64,000 nucleotides of DNA from VXYL01 sp963665195. GTDB lineage: Bacteria; Pseudomonadota; Gammaproteobacteria; Pseudomonadales; Azotimanducaceae. The notes beneath the pieces are model-generated. The model did no database searches, was not told the origin of the DNA, and worked only from the letters and a program-made list of their open reading frames with translations. Within the stretch, counting starts at the first letter, position 1. Every line of letters begins with the position of its first letter. The stretch is from positions 2,542,001 through 2,606,000 of the forward strand of contig OY762070.1 in the NCBI GenBank assembly GCA_963665195.1. Direction: 5' to 3'. Both the position numbers and the translations under genes were made by a program. Below are positions 26,082 through 34,247 of this stretch, piece after piece.

Positions 26082-27047
26082 TCATGGGTCGCCGAGCAGG
26101 GCTTCCACGAACCCCTCGGCCTGGAACGGCTGCAAATCCTCGATGCCTTCGCCGACGCCGATGAAGCGCACGGGCAGTTTGGCGCGGTCGGCGACGGCGA
26201 GCAGCACGCCGGCCTTGGCGGTGCCGTCGAGCTTGGTGAGCGCGAGTCCGGTCACGTCCACCGCCTGGGCGAACAGCTCCACCTGGGAGAGGGCGTTCTG
26301 GCCCACGCCGGCATCGAGCACGAGCAGCACCTCGTGGGGTGCGCCACCGCCCCGGCGACCCATGACGCGCTTGACCTTCTTGAGCTCCTCCATCAACCCG
26401 ACCTTGGCCTGCAGCCGCCCGGCGGTGTCGGCCAGCACCACGTCGATGCCGCGCGCCTTGGCCGAGTCGATGGCGTCGTAGATCACCGATGCGCTGTCCG
26501 CGCCTTGCTTCTGCGCCACCACGGGCACGCCGGCACGCTCGCCCCATTCCTGAAGCTGCTCGGCGGCGGCGGCGCGAAAGGTGTCGCCGGCGGCGAGCAG
26601 CACGGAATGGCCTTCGGCGACGAGCTGATTGGCCAGCTTGCCGATCAGCGTGGTCTTGCCGGCGCCGTTGACGCCCACCACCAGCACCACGTAGGGCCGC
26701 TCGGCGCCGACCTCGAACGGGCTCTCGACGGGCGCCAGCATGCTCTGCAGCTGTTCCGAGAGCGCCGCGTGCAGGGCCACGGTGTCGGCGAGTTCCCGGC
26801 GCGAGACGCGCTCCTTGAGGGCGTCCATGATGCGCTCCGTGGCGTGGATGCCGACGTCCGCAACCAGCAGCCCCGTCTCCAGTTCGTCCAGCACGTCCTC
26901 GTCGATGGCGCGGGCGCCGAGCAGCAGGTCGCCGATGCCGGTGGCGATCTGCCGTCGCGTCTTGGCGAGGGATCGGGTGAGCCGCGCCCACAGGCGGCGC
27001 GACGGCTGGCTGTCCGGTTGCTCGGCGCCGGGTTTGCGTCTCCACAT
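26082..27047 (-). CDS. ftsY: Signal recognition particle receptor FtsY
   Basis: A 321-residue SRP GTPase that docks ribosome-SRP complexes at the inner membrane. The N domain spans about residues 20-105. The G domain has G1 GVNGAGKTTLIGKLA, the DTFRAAAAEQL loop, G3 DTAGR and G4 TKLDGTAKAG. Its acidic A domain is nearly absent: only about 20 basic, non-acidic residues precede the N domain, unlike the long acidic extension of E. coli FtsY (497 aa). Membrane targeting must then rely on the N-domain helix. Confidence 0.96.
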   Translation of the reverse strand: MWRRKPGAEQPDSQPSRRLWARLTRSLAKTRRQIATGIGDLLLGARAIDEDVLDELETGLLVADVGIHATERIMDALKERVSRRELADTVALHAALSEQLQSMLAPVESPFEVGAERPYVVLVVGVNGAGKTTLIGKLANQLVAEGHSVLLAAGDTFRAAAAEQLQEWGERAGVPVVAQKQGADSASVIYDAIDSAKARGIDVVLADTAGRLQAKVGLMEELKKVKRVMGRRGGGAPHEVLLVLDAGVGQNALSQVELFAQAVDVTGLALTKLDGTAKAGVLLAVADRAKLPVRFIGVGEGIEDLQPFQAEGFVEALLGDP

Positions 27048-27126
27048 GGCGTTCTCTTGGCTTGCCGCGTTGCCCTGCGATTATCGGCCCAAGCGCAAGC
27101 CGCCGAATCTTCTATATTCGCCGGCC

Positions 27127-27693
27127 ATGCCAACCAAGAGCCGCGGCGCGGGGCGCGTGCGGATCATCGGCGGCGCGTGGCGGGGGCGCAAGCTCGCCGT
27201 CGTCGCCGGCATCCGCCCGACGCCGGACCGCGCCCGCGAGACGCTGTTCAACTGGCTCGGCTCGGAGATCCGGGGGGGCCGGGTGCTGGATCTTTTCGCC
27301 GGCACCGGTGCGCTTGGCTTCGAAGCGCTGTCCCGAGGCGCTCGCCATGCGACCTTCGTTGAGCAGGATCGCGCCGTGGCGCGAACGCTGCAGCGGCACC
27401 GCGAAGCGCTCGGCGCCAACGCCGCCGTGCATCGCGCCGAGGCGCTTGCGTGGCTGGGCCGGCAGGACCCGGCCGAGCTGTGGGATGTGGTGTTCCTGGA
27501 TCCGCCGTTCGGCTTCGGTTTGCAGGAAGCCGCGCTCGAGCCCTTGGCCGGCCGACTCGCGGAGAACGGCGCGGTGTACGTCGAGGCCGACGCGCCGCAG
27601 GACCTCGCAGCCATTGCCGAGCGCTGCGGTCTGCGCGCGGTTCGCACGTCGCACGCCGGGGGCGTCGCCTACGGTCTGCTCCGCGTGGGCTAA
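27127..27693 (+). CDS. rsmD: 16S rRNA (guanine966-N2)-methyltransferase
   Basis: A 188-residue methyltransferase. RIIGGAWRGRKL at the N-terminus, RPTPDRARETLFNWL, the SAM motif VLDLFAGTGALGFEALSRGA (in two parts) and the catalytic FLDPPF are diagnostic of RsmD. It faces away from ftsY across about 80 bp, a conserved arrangement. A TATATT box at 27113 lies only eight bases before the ATG and may be a -10 for a very short leader, but no -35 is evident. Confidence 0.96.
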   Translation: MPTKSRGAGRVRIIGGAWRGRKLAVVAGIRPTPDRARETLFNWLGSEIRGGRVLDLFAGTGALGFEALSRGARHATFVEQDRAVARTLQRHREALGANAAVHRAEALAWLGRQDPAELWDVVFLDPPFGFGLQEAALEPLAGRLAENGAVYVEADAPQDLAAIAERCGLRAVRTSHAGGVAYGLLRVG

Positions 27694-27727
27694 CATCGCC
27701 GGCCATCCATGTTGGCGGAGGGGGCCG

Positions 27728-28204
27728 ATGGCGAGCGTGGTCTACGCGGGCAGCTTCAACCCGATCACCTACGGGCACCGGGACATCATCGAGCGGGCGC
27801 TGAAGCTGTTCGACAAGGTCATCGTCGCGGTAGGCACCTCGGCGGACAAGGATCCGTCCACGTACCTCGCCTCGCGCATCGCCCTGTGCCGGGAATCGCT
27901 TGCGGATCTGGGGGACCGGGTGCAGGTGGAGGGCTTCAACATCCTGCTGGTGGACTACGTGCGCTCCAAGGGCACGCGCTTCATCGTCCGCGGCCTGCGC
28001 ACGATCTCCGATTTCGACTACGAGTACCAGATGATCACCATGAACCAGGCGATGGACCCGGATCTGGAGTACGTCCTGCTGCCGACGTCCCGGCAGTGGT
28101 CGTTCCTGTCCTCGTCCCGGGTGCGGGAGATCGCCGGATTGGGCGGCGACATCTCGGCGTTCGTGCATCCGGCGGTGGCCGCGCACTACCGCGAGGGCGC
28201 TTAA
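27728..28204 (+). CDS. coaD: Phosphopantetheine adenylyltransferase
   Basis: A 158-residue nucleotidyltransferase that converts 4'-phosphopantetheine and ATP to dephospho-CoA, the fourth step of CoA synthesis. It has the family opening VVYAGSFNPITYGHRDII with the T/HxGH motif, VRGLRTISDFDYEYQM and the KMSKS-like end of the fold in SSSRVREIA. Usual family openings read PGTFDP or PGSFDP; here the residue is Ala-Gly-Ser-Phe-Asn, a mild variant. It is 34 bp after rsmD. CoaBC and the pan genes for the same pathway also lie in this window. Confidence 0.96.
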   Translation: MASVVYAGSFNPITYGHRDIIERALKLFDKVIVAVGTSADKDPSTYLASRIALCRESLADLGDRVQVEGFNILLVDYVRSKGTRFIVRGLRTISDFDYEYQMITMNQAMDPDLEYVLLPTSRQWSFLSSSRVREIAGLGGDISAFVHPAVAAHYREGA

Positions 28205-28213
28205 GGGCTAGCT

Positions 28214-29023
28214 CTAGCGCTGGCAGCGCGGGCAGTAGACCGTCGCCCGTCCGCCCAGACGCACCTCCTTCAATGCTGCCGCGCAGCGCGGGCAGGGCTG
28301 GCCACCGCGTCCGTAGACGGCCAGTTCGTGGACGAAGTAGCCGGGCTTGCCGTCGGCGGCAACGAAATCCCGCAAGGTCGTGCCGCCACTGTCGATGGCC
28401 TTCAGGAGGGTGACCTTCACCGCCGCCGCGAGTTCGGCGAGCCGTGGCCGCGACACCCGCCCGGCGGCCACGCGCGGCCGGATGCCGGCGAGGAACAGCG
28501 CCTCGTTGGCGTAGATGTTGCCGACGCCCACCACCACCCGCGCATCCATCAGCAGCGACTTGATCGCCACGCGCCGCTTCCACGCTCGGCTCGCCAGGTA
28601 GTCGCCGTCGAAGGCGGCCGACAGCGGCTCGGGCCCCAGGTCACGCAGCAGCCAATGCTCGGCGACCGGATGCGGCTGCCAGTGGATGCTGCCGAAGCGG
28701 CGCGGGTCGGTCAGGCGCACCGCCCGACCGTTGTCTAGCACGAAGTCCACATGGTCGTGCTTGCCGGGCGGCGTCTCGGCGGGAACCACCGCGAGGCGGC
28801 CCGACATGCCGAGGTGGACGATCAGGCTGCCGGTTTCTAGGGTCAGAAGAAGGTATTTGGCGCGCCGCTCCACCGCGCCGAGGCGTTGGCCGCCGACGGC
28901 GCGCGGCAGCCGCACCGGCCAGCGCAGCGCGGCATTGCGCACGGCTACGCGCTCAAGCCGCCGACCGCGCAGCATCGGCGCGAGCCCGCGGCGCGTGGTT
29001 TCGACTTCCGGGAGTTCGGGCAC
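28214..29023 (-). CDS. mutM: Formamidopyrimidine-DNA glycosylase
   Basis: A 269-residue base-excision repair enzyme that removes 8-oxoguanine and FaPy lesions. The N-terminal PELPEVE supplies the catalytic Pro and Glu; IVHLGMSGRL carries the conserved Lys-region loop; VGVGNIYANEALF is the helix-two-turn-helix; and the C-terminal zinc finger has two CxxC pairs (QPCPRC and VYCPRC). The start is GTG. It follows rpmG by 22 bp, an order common in gammaproteobacteria. Confidence 0.97.
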   Translation of the reverse strand: MPELPEVETTRRGLAPMLRGRRLERVAVRNAALRWPVRLPRAVGGQRLGAVERRAKYLLLTLETGSLIVHLGMSGRLAVVPAETPPGKHDHVDFVLDNGRAVRLTDPRRFGSIHWQPHPVAEHWLLRDLGPEPLSAAFDGDYLASRAWKRRVAIKSLLMDARVVVGVGNIYANEALFLAGIRPRVAAGRVSRPRLAELAAAVKVTLLKAIDSGGTTLRDFVAADGKPGYFVHELAVYGRGGQPCPRCAAALKEVRLGGRATVYCPRCQR

Positions 29024-29045
29024 GGCGCAGCGCCGCGGCCGGACG

Positions 29046-29201
29046 CTACTTGATCTTGTCTTCCCGGTACAGGACGTGGCGGCGCACGACGGGGTCGTAC
29101 TTCTTCAGCTCCAGCTTGCCCTGCATGGTGCGCTTGTTCTTGGTGGTCGTGTAGTAGTGGCCGGTGTCGGCCGTGGAGACGAGTTTGATCTTCTCGCGCA
29201 T
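29046..29201 (-). CDS. rpmG: 50S ribosomal protein L33
   Basis: A 51-residue basic protein: MREKIKLVSTADTGHYYTTT, then KNKRTMQGKLELKKYDPVV and a C-terminal EDKIK, all typical of L33. It lacks the two CxxC zinc pairs of the zinc-binding paralogue, so it is the C-minus form. It lies 5 bp downstream of rpmB in the conserved rpmB-rpmG pair. Confidence 0.96.
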   Translation of the reverse strand: MREKIKLVSTADTGHYYTTTKNKRTMQGKLELKKYDPVVRRHVLYREDKIK

Positions 29202-29206
29202 GGTCG

Positions 29207-29443
29207 CTAACCCCGCTGCTTGCGCTTGGCGATGTCTTCGAGCACGGCTTCGATGCCCTTCTTGTCGATGGTGCGCATCCCCGCCGCGGAGACGCGCAGG
29301 CGCACGAAGCGGTTCTGCGAGGGCACCCAGAAGCGGTGCATCTGCAGATTGGGCGCGAAGCGGCGGCGCGTCTTGTTGTGCGCGTGCGAGACGTTGTTGC
29401 CGCTCATCGGGCGCTTGCCCGTCACCTGGCAGATCTGGGACAT
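29207..29443 (-). CDS. rpmB: 50S ribosomal protein L28
   Basis: A 78-residue ribosomal protein, with SQICQVTGKRPMSGNNVSH at the N-terminus, NKTRRRFAPNLQ in the middle and LRVSAAGMRTIDKKGIEAVL near the end. It is the first gene of the rpmB-rpmG-mutM run. The ATG at 29443 is the standard start for the family; the reading frame continues upstream without similarity. Confidence 0.97.
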   Translation of the reverse strand: MSQICQVTGKRPMSGNNVSHAHNKTRRRFAPNLQMHRFWVPSQNRFVRLRVSAAGMRTIDKKGIEAVLEDIAKRKQRG

Positions 29444-29531
29444 CGCTGACCTACTCGTTGCAGGGCCGCGCTTTATACCAGACGCTTGCCCATGCGCCAA
29501 GGGCGGTTTACGGTCCGCGCCCGTCTCGGCC

Positions 29532-32015
29532 ATGCGCTGCCACATGCCCCGGTGCGTTCTCCCGCGTTCGTCGATCTCGGTCGCCGCCCTGGCGTGGGCC
29601 GCCGTCGGGCTCGCCGAATCCGCAATCGACGCCGAGCAGGGGATCGAGGAACTCGTCGTCACGGCGAGCCTCGACAGCCAGCCGGGCGCGGACCGGCGCA
29701 GCGTGTTCGGCTTCGGCAAGCCGCTGCTCGAGACGCCGCGCTCGGCGTCGACGGTCAGCGACGAGATGATCGAGCGCTTCAACATCCGCGACATCGACGA
29801 GCTGGTGGCGCTGGCGCCGGGCAGTTTCACGCAGTCGTTCTTCGGCGTCGCCGGGACGCTCGACATCCGCGGCACCACCGGCGAGACGTATTTCCGGGGC
29901 ATCCGCCGGCTCGACAATCCGGGCGGCTATCCGACGCCCATCGGCGCTTCCGAGCGCATCGACATCGTGCGCGGCCCGGCGTCGCCCATCCACGGCCCGG
30001 CCAAGATCGGCGGCTACCTGAACTTCAACCCCAAGTCGGCCCGCATCGAGGAGACCGGCGAGTTCATCGACGCGCGCACGGGCGGCGTGGGCATCGACGC
30101 CGGCTCCTGGGGCCGCAGCATCGTCACCGCCGAACTCGGCGGGCCGGGGCGCATCGGCGGCGAGGACGTCGGCTACTGGCTCTACGCGGAGGCAGAGAGT
30201 TCGGGCAGCTTCTACGACAACGGCGGCGTGGGCCAGAAGCTCTTGCAGGCATCGTTCGACATGGATGTCGGCGCGGTGGAGCTGCAGTTCGGCGGCATGT
30301 TCCACGGCTTCAAGGGCACGGAGAACGCCGGCTGGAACCGCCTGACGCAGGCGCTCATCGACCACGGCACCTACACCACCGGATCGCCGCGCCCGCTTGA
30401 TGCGGACGGCGACGGGCGCATCTCCCACGAGGAGTACGACGTCGACGGCGACGGCTTCACGGACTTCAATCCGTTCGCCGCGGGCCTCGTTCCGGGCGCC
30501 CGCGGCGACCTCGGCCCCGGGCCGGTCCCCGGCAGCTGCGCCATCGGCGCGACCACGGTGTTCGGCTGCGATCCCGACCTGCTCGCCCTGACCGACGTCG
30601 GCACGGCGACGCTCGGCATGAACCAGGTGCTGATCGCCCGCTACGATGCGCTGCGCAACAAGGTCGGCACGCTCTACTTCGACGTGCTCGGCGAGACCGC
30701 CGGCGGCTGGGAGTGGCGCAACCAGCTCTTCTACGAGACCTACGACAACACCAACCGGGTCGCCTACGGCTTCTCGCAGTTCCACGACGCCTCGGTGGTG
30801 GAGGACAAGCTCGTCTTCCTGACGCGGCGCGGCGGCGCGGTGCAGGCCACGGTGCAGGTCTCCCCGTCCGTGCGCTTCACCCGGTTCCGCCACGGCGACG
30901 ACTACACCAACGAATACTTCGACCGCCGCGACCTCACCGGCCCGGCCAGCGCCCTCGACACCCGCCTGCTGTCGCTCGACACGGGGCGCGACTACACGAC
31001 CTACCACGTCGGCGACTATCTGGACGCGGGGCTTGCGGCCTTGGCAGACGTCTCGTGGCGGCGCATCGGCCTGCTGCTCGGCGCCCGCTACGATGTCCTG
31101 GAACTCAAGAGCGGCCAGCCGCTCGACAAGCTGCTGCTGCCGAGCGCCGCGCACTTCTGTACGGACGCCTCATGCGTGGTGACGGATGCCGAGGATCGGG
31201 TGGACGGCCTGTCGTGGACCGCGAGCCTCAGCTACGCAACGGAGGCGGGCTTCATTCCCTACGCCACGCTGTCGGAGCAGGCCACGGTCATCGCGGGGCA
31301 AGGCGCGGAGTTGTCCGCCGCCAACGTTCTCGCCGGTCGCGCCACGGATGTCTCGACGCTGCGCGAGGTCGGGGTCAAGGCGAGCCTGTTCGACGGCGCG
31401 CTGTATCTGGCGCTCGCGGCATACCGGCAGGAGCGCACCGACTTCTCGGCGCAGTCCGTGGTGACCAATCAGTCGGCGCGCACCGAGGGCGCGGAGTTCG
31501 AGCTGCGCTGGGAGGCCGCGGAGCGCCTCATGCTCACCGTCGGCTACTCGAAGATCGAGGTGGTGAACCTGAACACCCTTGAGGCCGGCGGCCGGTTCAG
31601 CTTCGTCGGCGCCGACGACGTACCGGACATCCCCCTAGGCGCGCTCTACGGCGGGGCGCTTGTTGGCCAAATCGACAAGCCCGGCCGGGCGGGCGCCCGC
31701 CGCGCAGGCATTCCGGCGAACATCGTCTCGCTCACCGGCACCTACGACTTCGGCAACGGCCTCGCGGTCAGCATGAGCGCCGTGGATGCCGATTCCGTGG
31801 CGTCCGGTTTCACGGGCGCCGTGATGCTGCCCGGCTACACCCTCGTCAATGCCGGCTTCGTGCTGCGCCGCGGCCCGTGGACGCTCACCGCCACCGCCAA
31901 GAACGTCACGGACGAACGCTACTTCCGCGCCAACTTCCCCAATCTCTTCGGTGGCGTGGTGGTGCTGCCCGAGCTGCCGCGCCACTACGTCGCGCGGTTG
32001 CAGTACCGCTGGTAG
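29532..32015 (+). CDS. TonB-dependent outer-membrane receptor with an EF-hand-like loop
   Basis: About 827 residues. A signal peptide (hydrophobic core VAALAWAAVGLAE) is followed by a TonB box-like EELVVTAS, a plug domain (LLETPRSASTVSDEMIERF... RGIRRLDNPGG... ERIDIVRGPASPIHGPAKIGG, in parts) and a 22-strand barrel ending in YRW with the preceding NVTDERYFRANFPN typical of siderophore receptors. An extracellular loop at residues 290-301 reads DADGDGRISHEE, a canonical EF-hand calcium loop, followed by a second partial one (DVDGDG). The ligand is not known. It interrupts the usual rpmB-radC neighbourhood. The ATG at 29544 is an alternative start. Confidence 0.93.
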   Translation: MRCHMPRCVLPRSSISVAALAWAAVGLAESAIDAEQGIEELVVTASLDSQPGADRRSVFGFGKPLLETPRSASTVSDEMIERFNIRDIDELVALAPGSFTQSFFGVAGTLDIRGTTGETYFRGIRRLDNPGGYPTPIGASERIDIVRGPASPIHGPAKIGGYLNFNPKSARIEETGEFIDARTGGVGIDAGSWGRSIVTAELGGPGRIGGEDVGYWLYAEAESSGSFYDNGGVGQKLLQASFDMDVGAVELQFGGMFHGFKGTENAGWNRLTQALIDHGTYTTGSPRPLDADGDGRISHEEYDVDGDGFTDFNPFAAGLVPGARGDLGPGPVPGSCAIGATTVFGCDPDLLALTDVGTATLGMNQVLIARYDALRNKVGTLYFDVLGETAGGWEWRNQLFYETYDNTNRVAYGFSQFHDASVVEDKLVFLTRRGGAVQATVQVSPSVRFTRFRHGDDYTNEYFDRRDLTGPASALDTRLLSLDTGRDYTTYHVGDYLDAGLAALADVSWRRIGLLLGARYDVLELKSGQPLDKLLLPSAAHFCTDASCVVTDAEDRVDGLSWTASLSYATEAGFIPYATLSEQATVIAGQGAELSAANVLAGRATDVSTLREVGVKASLFDGALYLALAAYRQERTDFSAQSVVTNQSARTEGAEFELRWEAAERLMLTVGYSKIEVVNLNTLEAGGRFSFVGADDVPDIPLGALYGGALVGQIDKPGRAGARRAGIPANIVSLTGTYDFGNGLAVSMSAVDADSVASGFTGAVMLPGYTLVNAGFVLRRGPWTLTATAKNVTDERYFRANFPNLFGGVVVLPELPRHYVARLQYRW

Positions 32016-32079
32016 CGACTGATTCGCAGCGAAGCGCCGCTGCTCGGCGGCGGACGGGCGCCCGGCGTTGGGCCGGCCT

Positions 32080-32799
32080 TCAGATCAGCTTGCGCTCCGC
32101 CATGGACACCTGCCGCATCCCGCCGATCACGATGTGGTCGAGCAGTCGAATGTCGAGTTCCTTGAGGACGGCCTTGAGCTTGCTGGTGAGCAGCTTGTCG
32201 AGCTCGCTCGGCTCCGGGATGCCGGACGGATGGTTGTGGAACAGGATGGCGGCAGCCGCGTTGTAGCGCAGGCAGCACTTGACGATCTCCCGGGAGTAGA
32301 CGGTGGTGCGATCGATCGAGCCGGTGGTGACGTTTTCGATGCCGAGCAGGTGCAGGCGGGTGTCGAGCAGCAGCAGGCCGAAGACCTCGCGCTCCAGGCT
32401 GCCGCAGAGCAGGGACAGGTAGCGGCGGGCATCCTTCGAGCCGCGCAGCACGGAAGCTTCCTTGAGCGCGGCGAATTCGGCCCGTGCGAGCAGTTCCCGG
32501 ATGGCGAGCAGGGCGGCGGCCTTCGCATCCCCCAAGCCGCGCACCCTGCGCAGCGTCGCGGCGTTCTGGGCCAAGAGTCCCTGCACGCCGTCGAACTCGC
32601 GCAGCAGTTGGGTCGCGAGCGCGACGGCGCTCGTACTGCCCGCGTCGGCGCCGCCCCTCGCCCCGCCGCGCAGCACCAGCGCGACCAGGTCCGCATCGGG
32701 CAGCGCCTGCGGCCCCTCCTTGAGCAGCCGCTGCCGGGGGACATCCGCCGCCGGGGCGTCGATCAGCCGCACCGTTTCGTTTCGCATCGCCAACTGCAT
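32080..32799 (-). CDS. radC: RadC family JAB/JAMM-domain protein
   Basis: A 239-residue protein. An N-terminal helix-hairpin-helix region (RRVRGLGDAKAAALLAI) precedes the JAB1/MPN-like domain with the metal motif HNHPSGIPEPSELD and the usual downstream LDHIVIGG. The annotated link to DNA repair is historical and doubtful; the biochemical role remains uncertain. Its position next to coaBC, divergent by about 160 bp, is the conserved gammaproteobacterial one. Confidence 0.95.
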   Translation of the reverse strand: MQLAMRNETVRLIDAPAADVPRQRLLKEGPQALPDADLVALVLRGGARGGADAGSTSAVALATQLLREFDGVQGLLAQNAATLRRVRGLGDAKAAALLAIRELLARAEFAALKEASVLRGSKDARRYLSLLCGSLEREVFGLLLLDTRLHLLGIENVTTGSIDRTTVYSREIVKCCLRYNAAAAILFHNHPSGIPEPSELDKLLTSKLKAVLKELDIRLLDHIVIGGMRQVSMAERKLI

Positions 32800-32885
32800 T
32801 CTTCTCGCTCCGCCTGCTTCTCGATCCGCTTGGGCTGCCTATCGGTGGGCAACATCTACCAGTGCGCGGCAATGCGCCGGGCTAC

Positions 32886-32915
32886 GTGTCGAGGCGTGTC
32901 AAGGCATGTTAAGGT
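32886..32915 (+). repeat. Three degenerate tandem 10-bp units upstream of coaBC
   Basis: GTGTCGAGGC, GTGTCAAGGC and ATGTTAAGGT follow one another directly in the radC-coaBC intergenic region, 44 bp before the coaBC start. One-helical-turn spacing could suit a DNA-binding protein. No match to a known operator is claimed. Confidence 0.4.
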
Positions 32916-32958
32916 GCAGTGCTTCCGACCACCCTTCGCGGCCCGCCGCGCCCCTGCC

Positions 32959-34245
32959 ATGTCCAGCGCCAACCATGCGAAGCGCATCCTACTCGGCGTC
33001 GCGGGCGGGATAGGTGCGTATAAAGCCCCCGCGCTTGTCAGAAAACTGCGCGAAATGAACGCGGAAATCGTCCCCGTGCTGACGCGAAATGCAGAGCGAT
33101 TCGTCACGACGACCGCATTGCAGGCGGTTGCCGGGCGAAAGGCTCGAACAAGCTTGTGGGACGAGGACGCGGAAGCCGCGATGGGCCACATCGAGCTCGC
33201 CCGCTGGGCCGATGCCGTGGTCGTCGCCCCCGCCACCGCCAACGTCATCGCCCGCCTTGCGAATGGCCTTGCCGACGATCTGCTCACCACCGCCTGCCTC
33301 GCCACCGCCGCGCCGCTGTTCCTGGCGCCGGCGATGAACACGCGGATGTGGGGACACCCGGCAACGCAGCGCAACGTCGCCCGGCTGGTCGCCGACGGGG
33401 CCACCGTGCTCGGCCCGGCCGACGGCGAGCAAGCGTGCGGCGAGTTCGGCCCCGGGCGGATGCTGGAGCCTGCCGAGATCGCGGCGGCCGTCATGAACGC
33501 CATCGCCGCGGCGCAGTGTCTTGCGGGCGTCAACGTGCTGCTCACCGCCGGGCCGACGCGCGAGTTCCTGGATCCCGTGCGCTTCATCAGCAACCGCAGC
33601 TCGGGGCGGCAGGGCTTCGCGCTGGCCGAAGCCGCCCGCGACGCGGGCGCCGAGGTGACGCTGGTGGCCGGCCCGGTGCATCTCGCGTCGCCGCCCGGCG
33701 TCTCCCGCATCGATGTGGTGAGCGCGAGCGAGATGAAGGCTGCGGTGGCGGAACGCGTCCCGCAGGCGGACATCTTCATCTCCGTGGCCGCGGTGGCGGA
33801 CTACCGGCCGAGCCACATGCATGGGCAGAAGCTGAAGAAGGAAGAGCAGGACGGCGCCGGGATGCGGGTCGCTCTGGAGGAGAACGAGGACATCATCGGT
33901 TCGGTCACCGCGGCGTTCGACAATGCCGGCCATGCGGGGGCCGCTTCGGGCTCCCCGGAATCGAACGAGGCCGGCGAGACGCCGCGGCCCTTCGTCGTCG
34001 GCTTCGCCGCAGAGACGCACAACGCCCTGGCCTACGCCCGCGACAAGCGCCGCCGCAAGCGCATGGACGCCATCGTCGTGAACGACGTATCGGACGCCGG
34101 CATCGGCTTCGACAGCACGGACAACGCCGTGACGCTCATCCACGAAGGCGGCGAAGTCGCTATCGGAAAGATGCCCAAGACCGCCGTCGCCGCGCGCCTC
34201 GTGCGGGAGATCGCGGCGCTGTACAGCCTGAGTGGCCGGGCGTAG
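32959..34245 (+). CDS. coaBC: Bifunctional phosphopantothenoylcysteine decarboxylase/synthetase
   Basis: A 428-residue fusion enzyme for two steps of CoA synthesis. The N-terminal CoaC flavoprotein has GVAGGIGAYKAPALVRKL, the catalytic His in MGHIELARWAD, APAMNTRMW and GEFGPGRMLEP. The CoaB half starts near residue 190 with VLLTAGPTREFLDPVRFISNRSSGRQG (in parts) and has SVAAVADYRP and the C-terminal DAIVVNDVSDAGIGF. There is a somewhat long loop (HAGAASGSPESNEAGET) in CoaB. It is followed by algC after 2 bp. Confidence 0.97.
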   Translation: MSSANHAKRILLGVAGGIGAYKAPALVRKLREMNAEIVPVLTRNAERFVTTTALQAVAGRKARTSLWDEDAEAAMGHIELARWADAVVVAPATANVIARLANGLADDLLTTACLATAAPLFLAPAMNTRMWGHPATQRNVARLVADGATVLGPADGEQACGEFGPGRMLEPAEIAAAVMNAIAAAQCLAGVNVLLTAGPTREFLDPVRFISNRSSGRQGFALAEAARDAGAEVTLVAGPVHLASPPGVSRIDVVSASEMKAAVAERVPQADIFISVAAVADYRPSHMHGQKLKKEEQDGAGMRVALEENEDIIGSVTAAFDNAGHAGAASGSPESNEAGETPRPFVVGFAAETHNALAYARDKRRRKRMDAIVVNDVSDAGIGFDSTDNAVTLIHEGGEVAIGKMPKTAVAARLVREIAALYSLSGRA

Positions 34246-34247
34246 CC

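Noticed and set aside
27113..27118. TATATT as the rsmD promoter -10
   Set aside because: It is eight bases from the ATG and no -35 is present; a leaderless transcript is possible but not supported.
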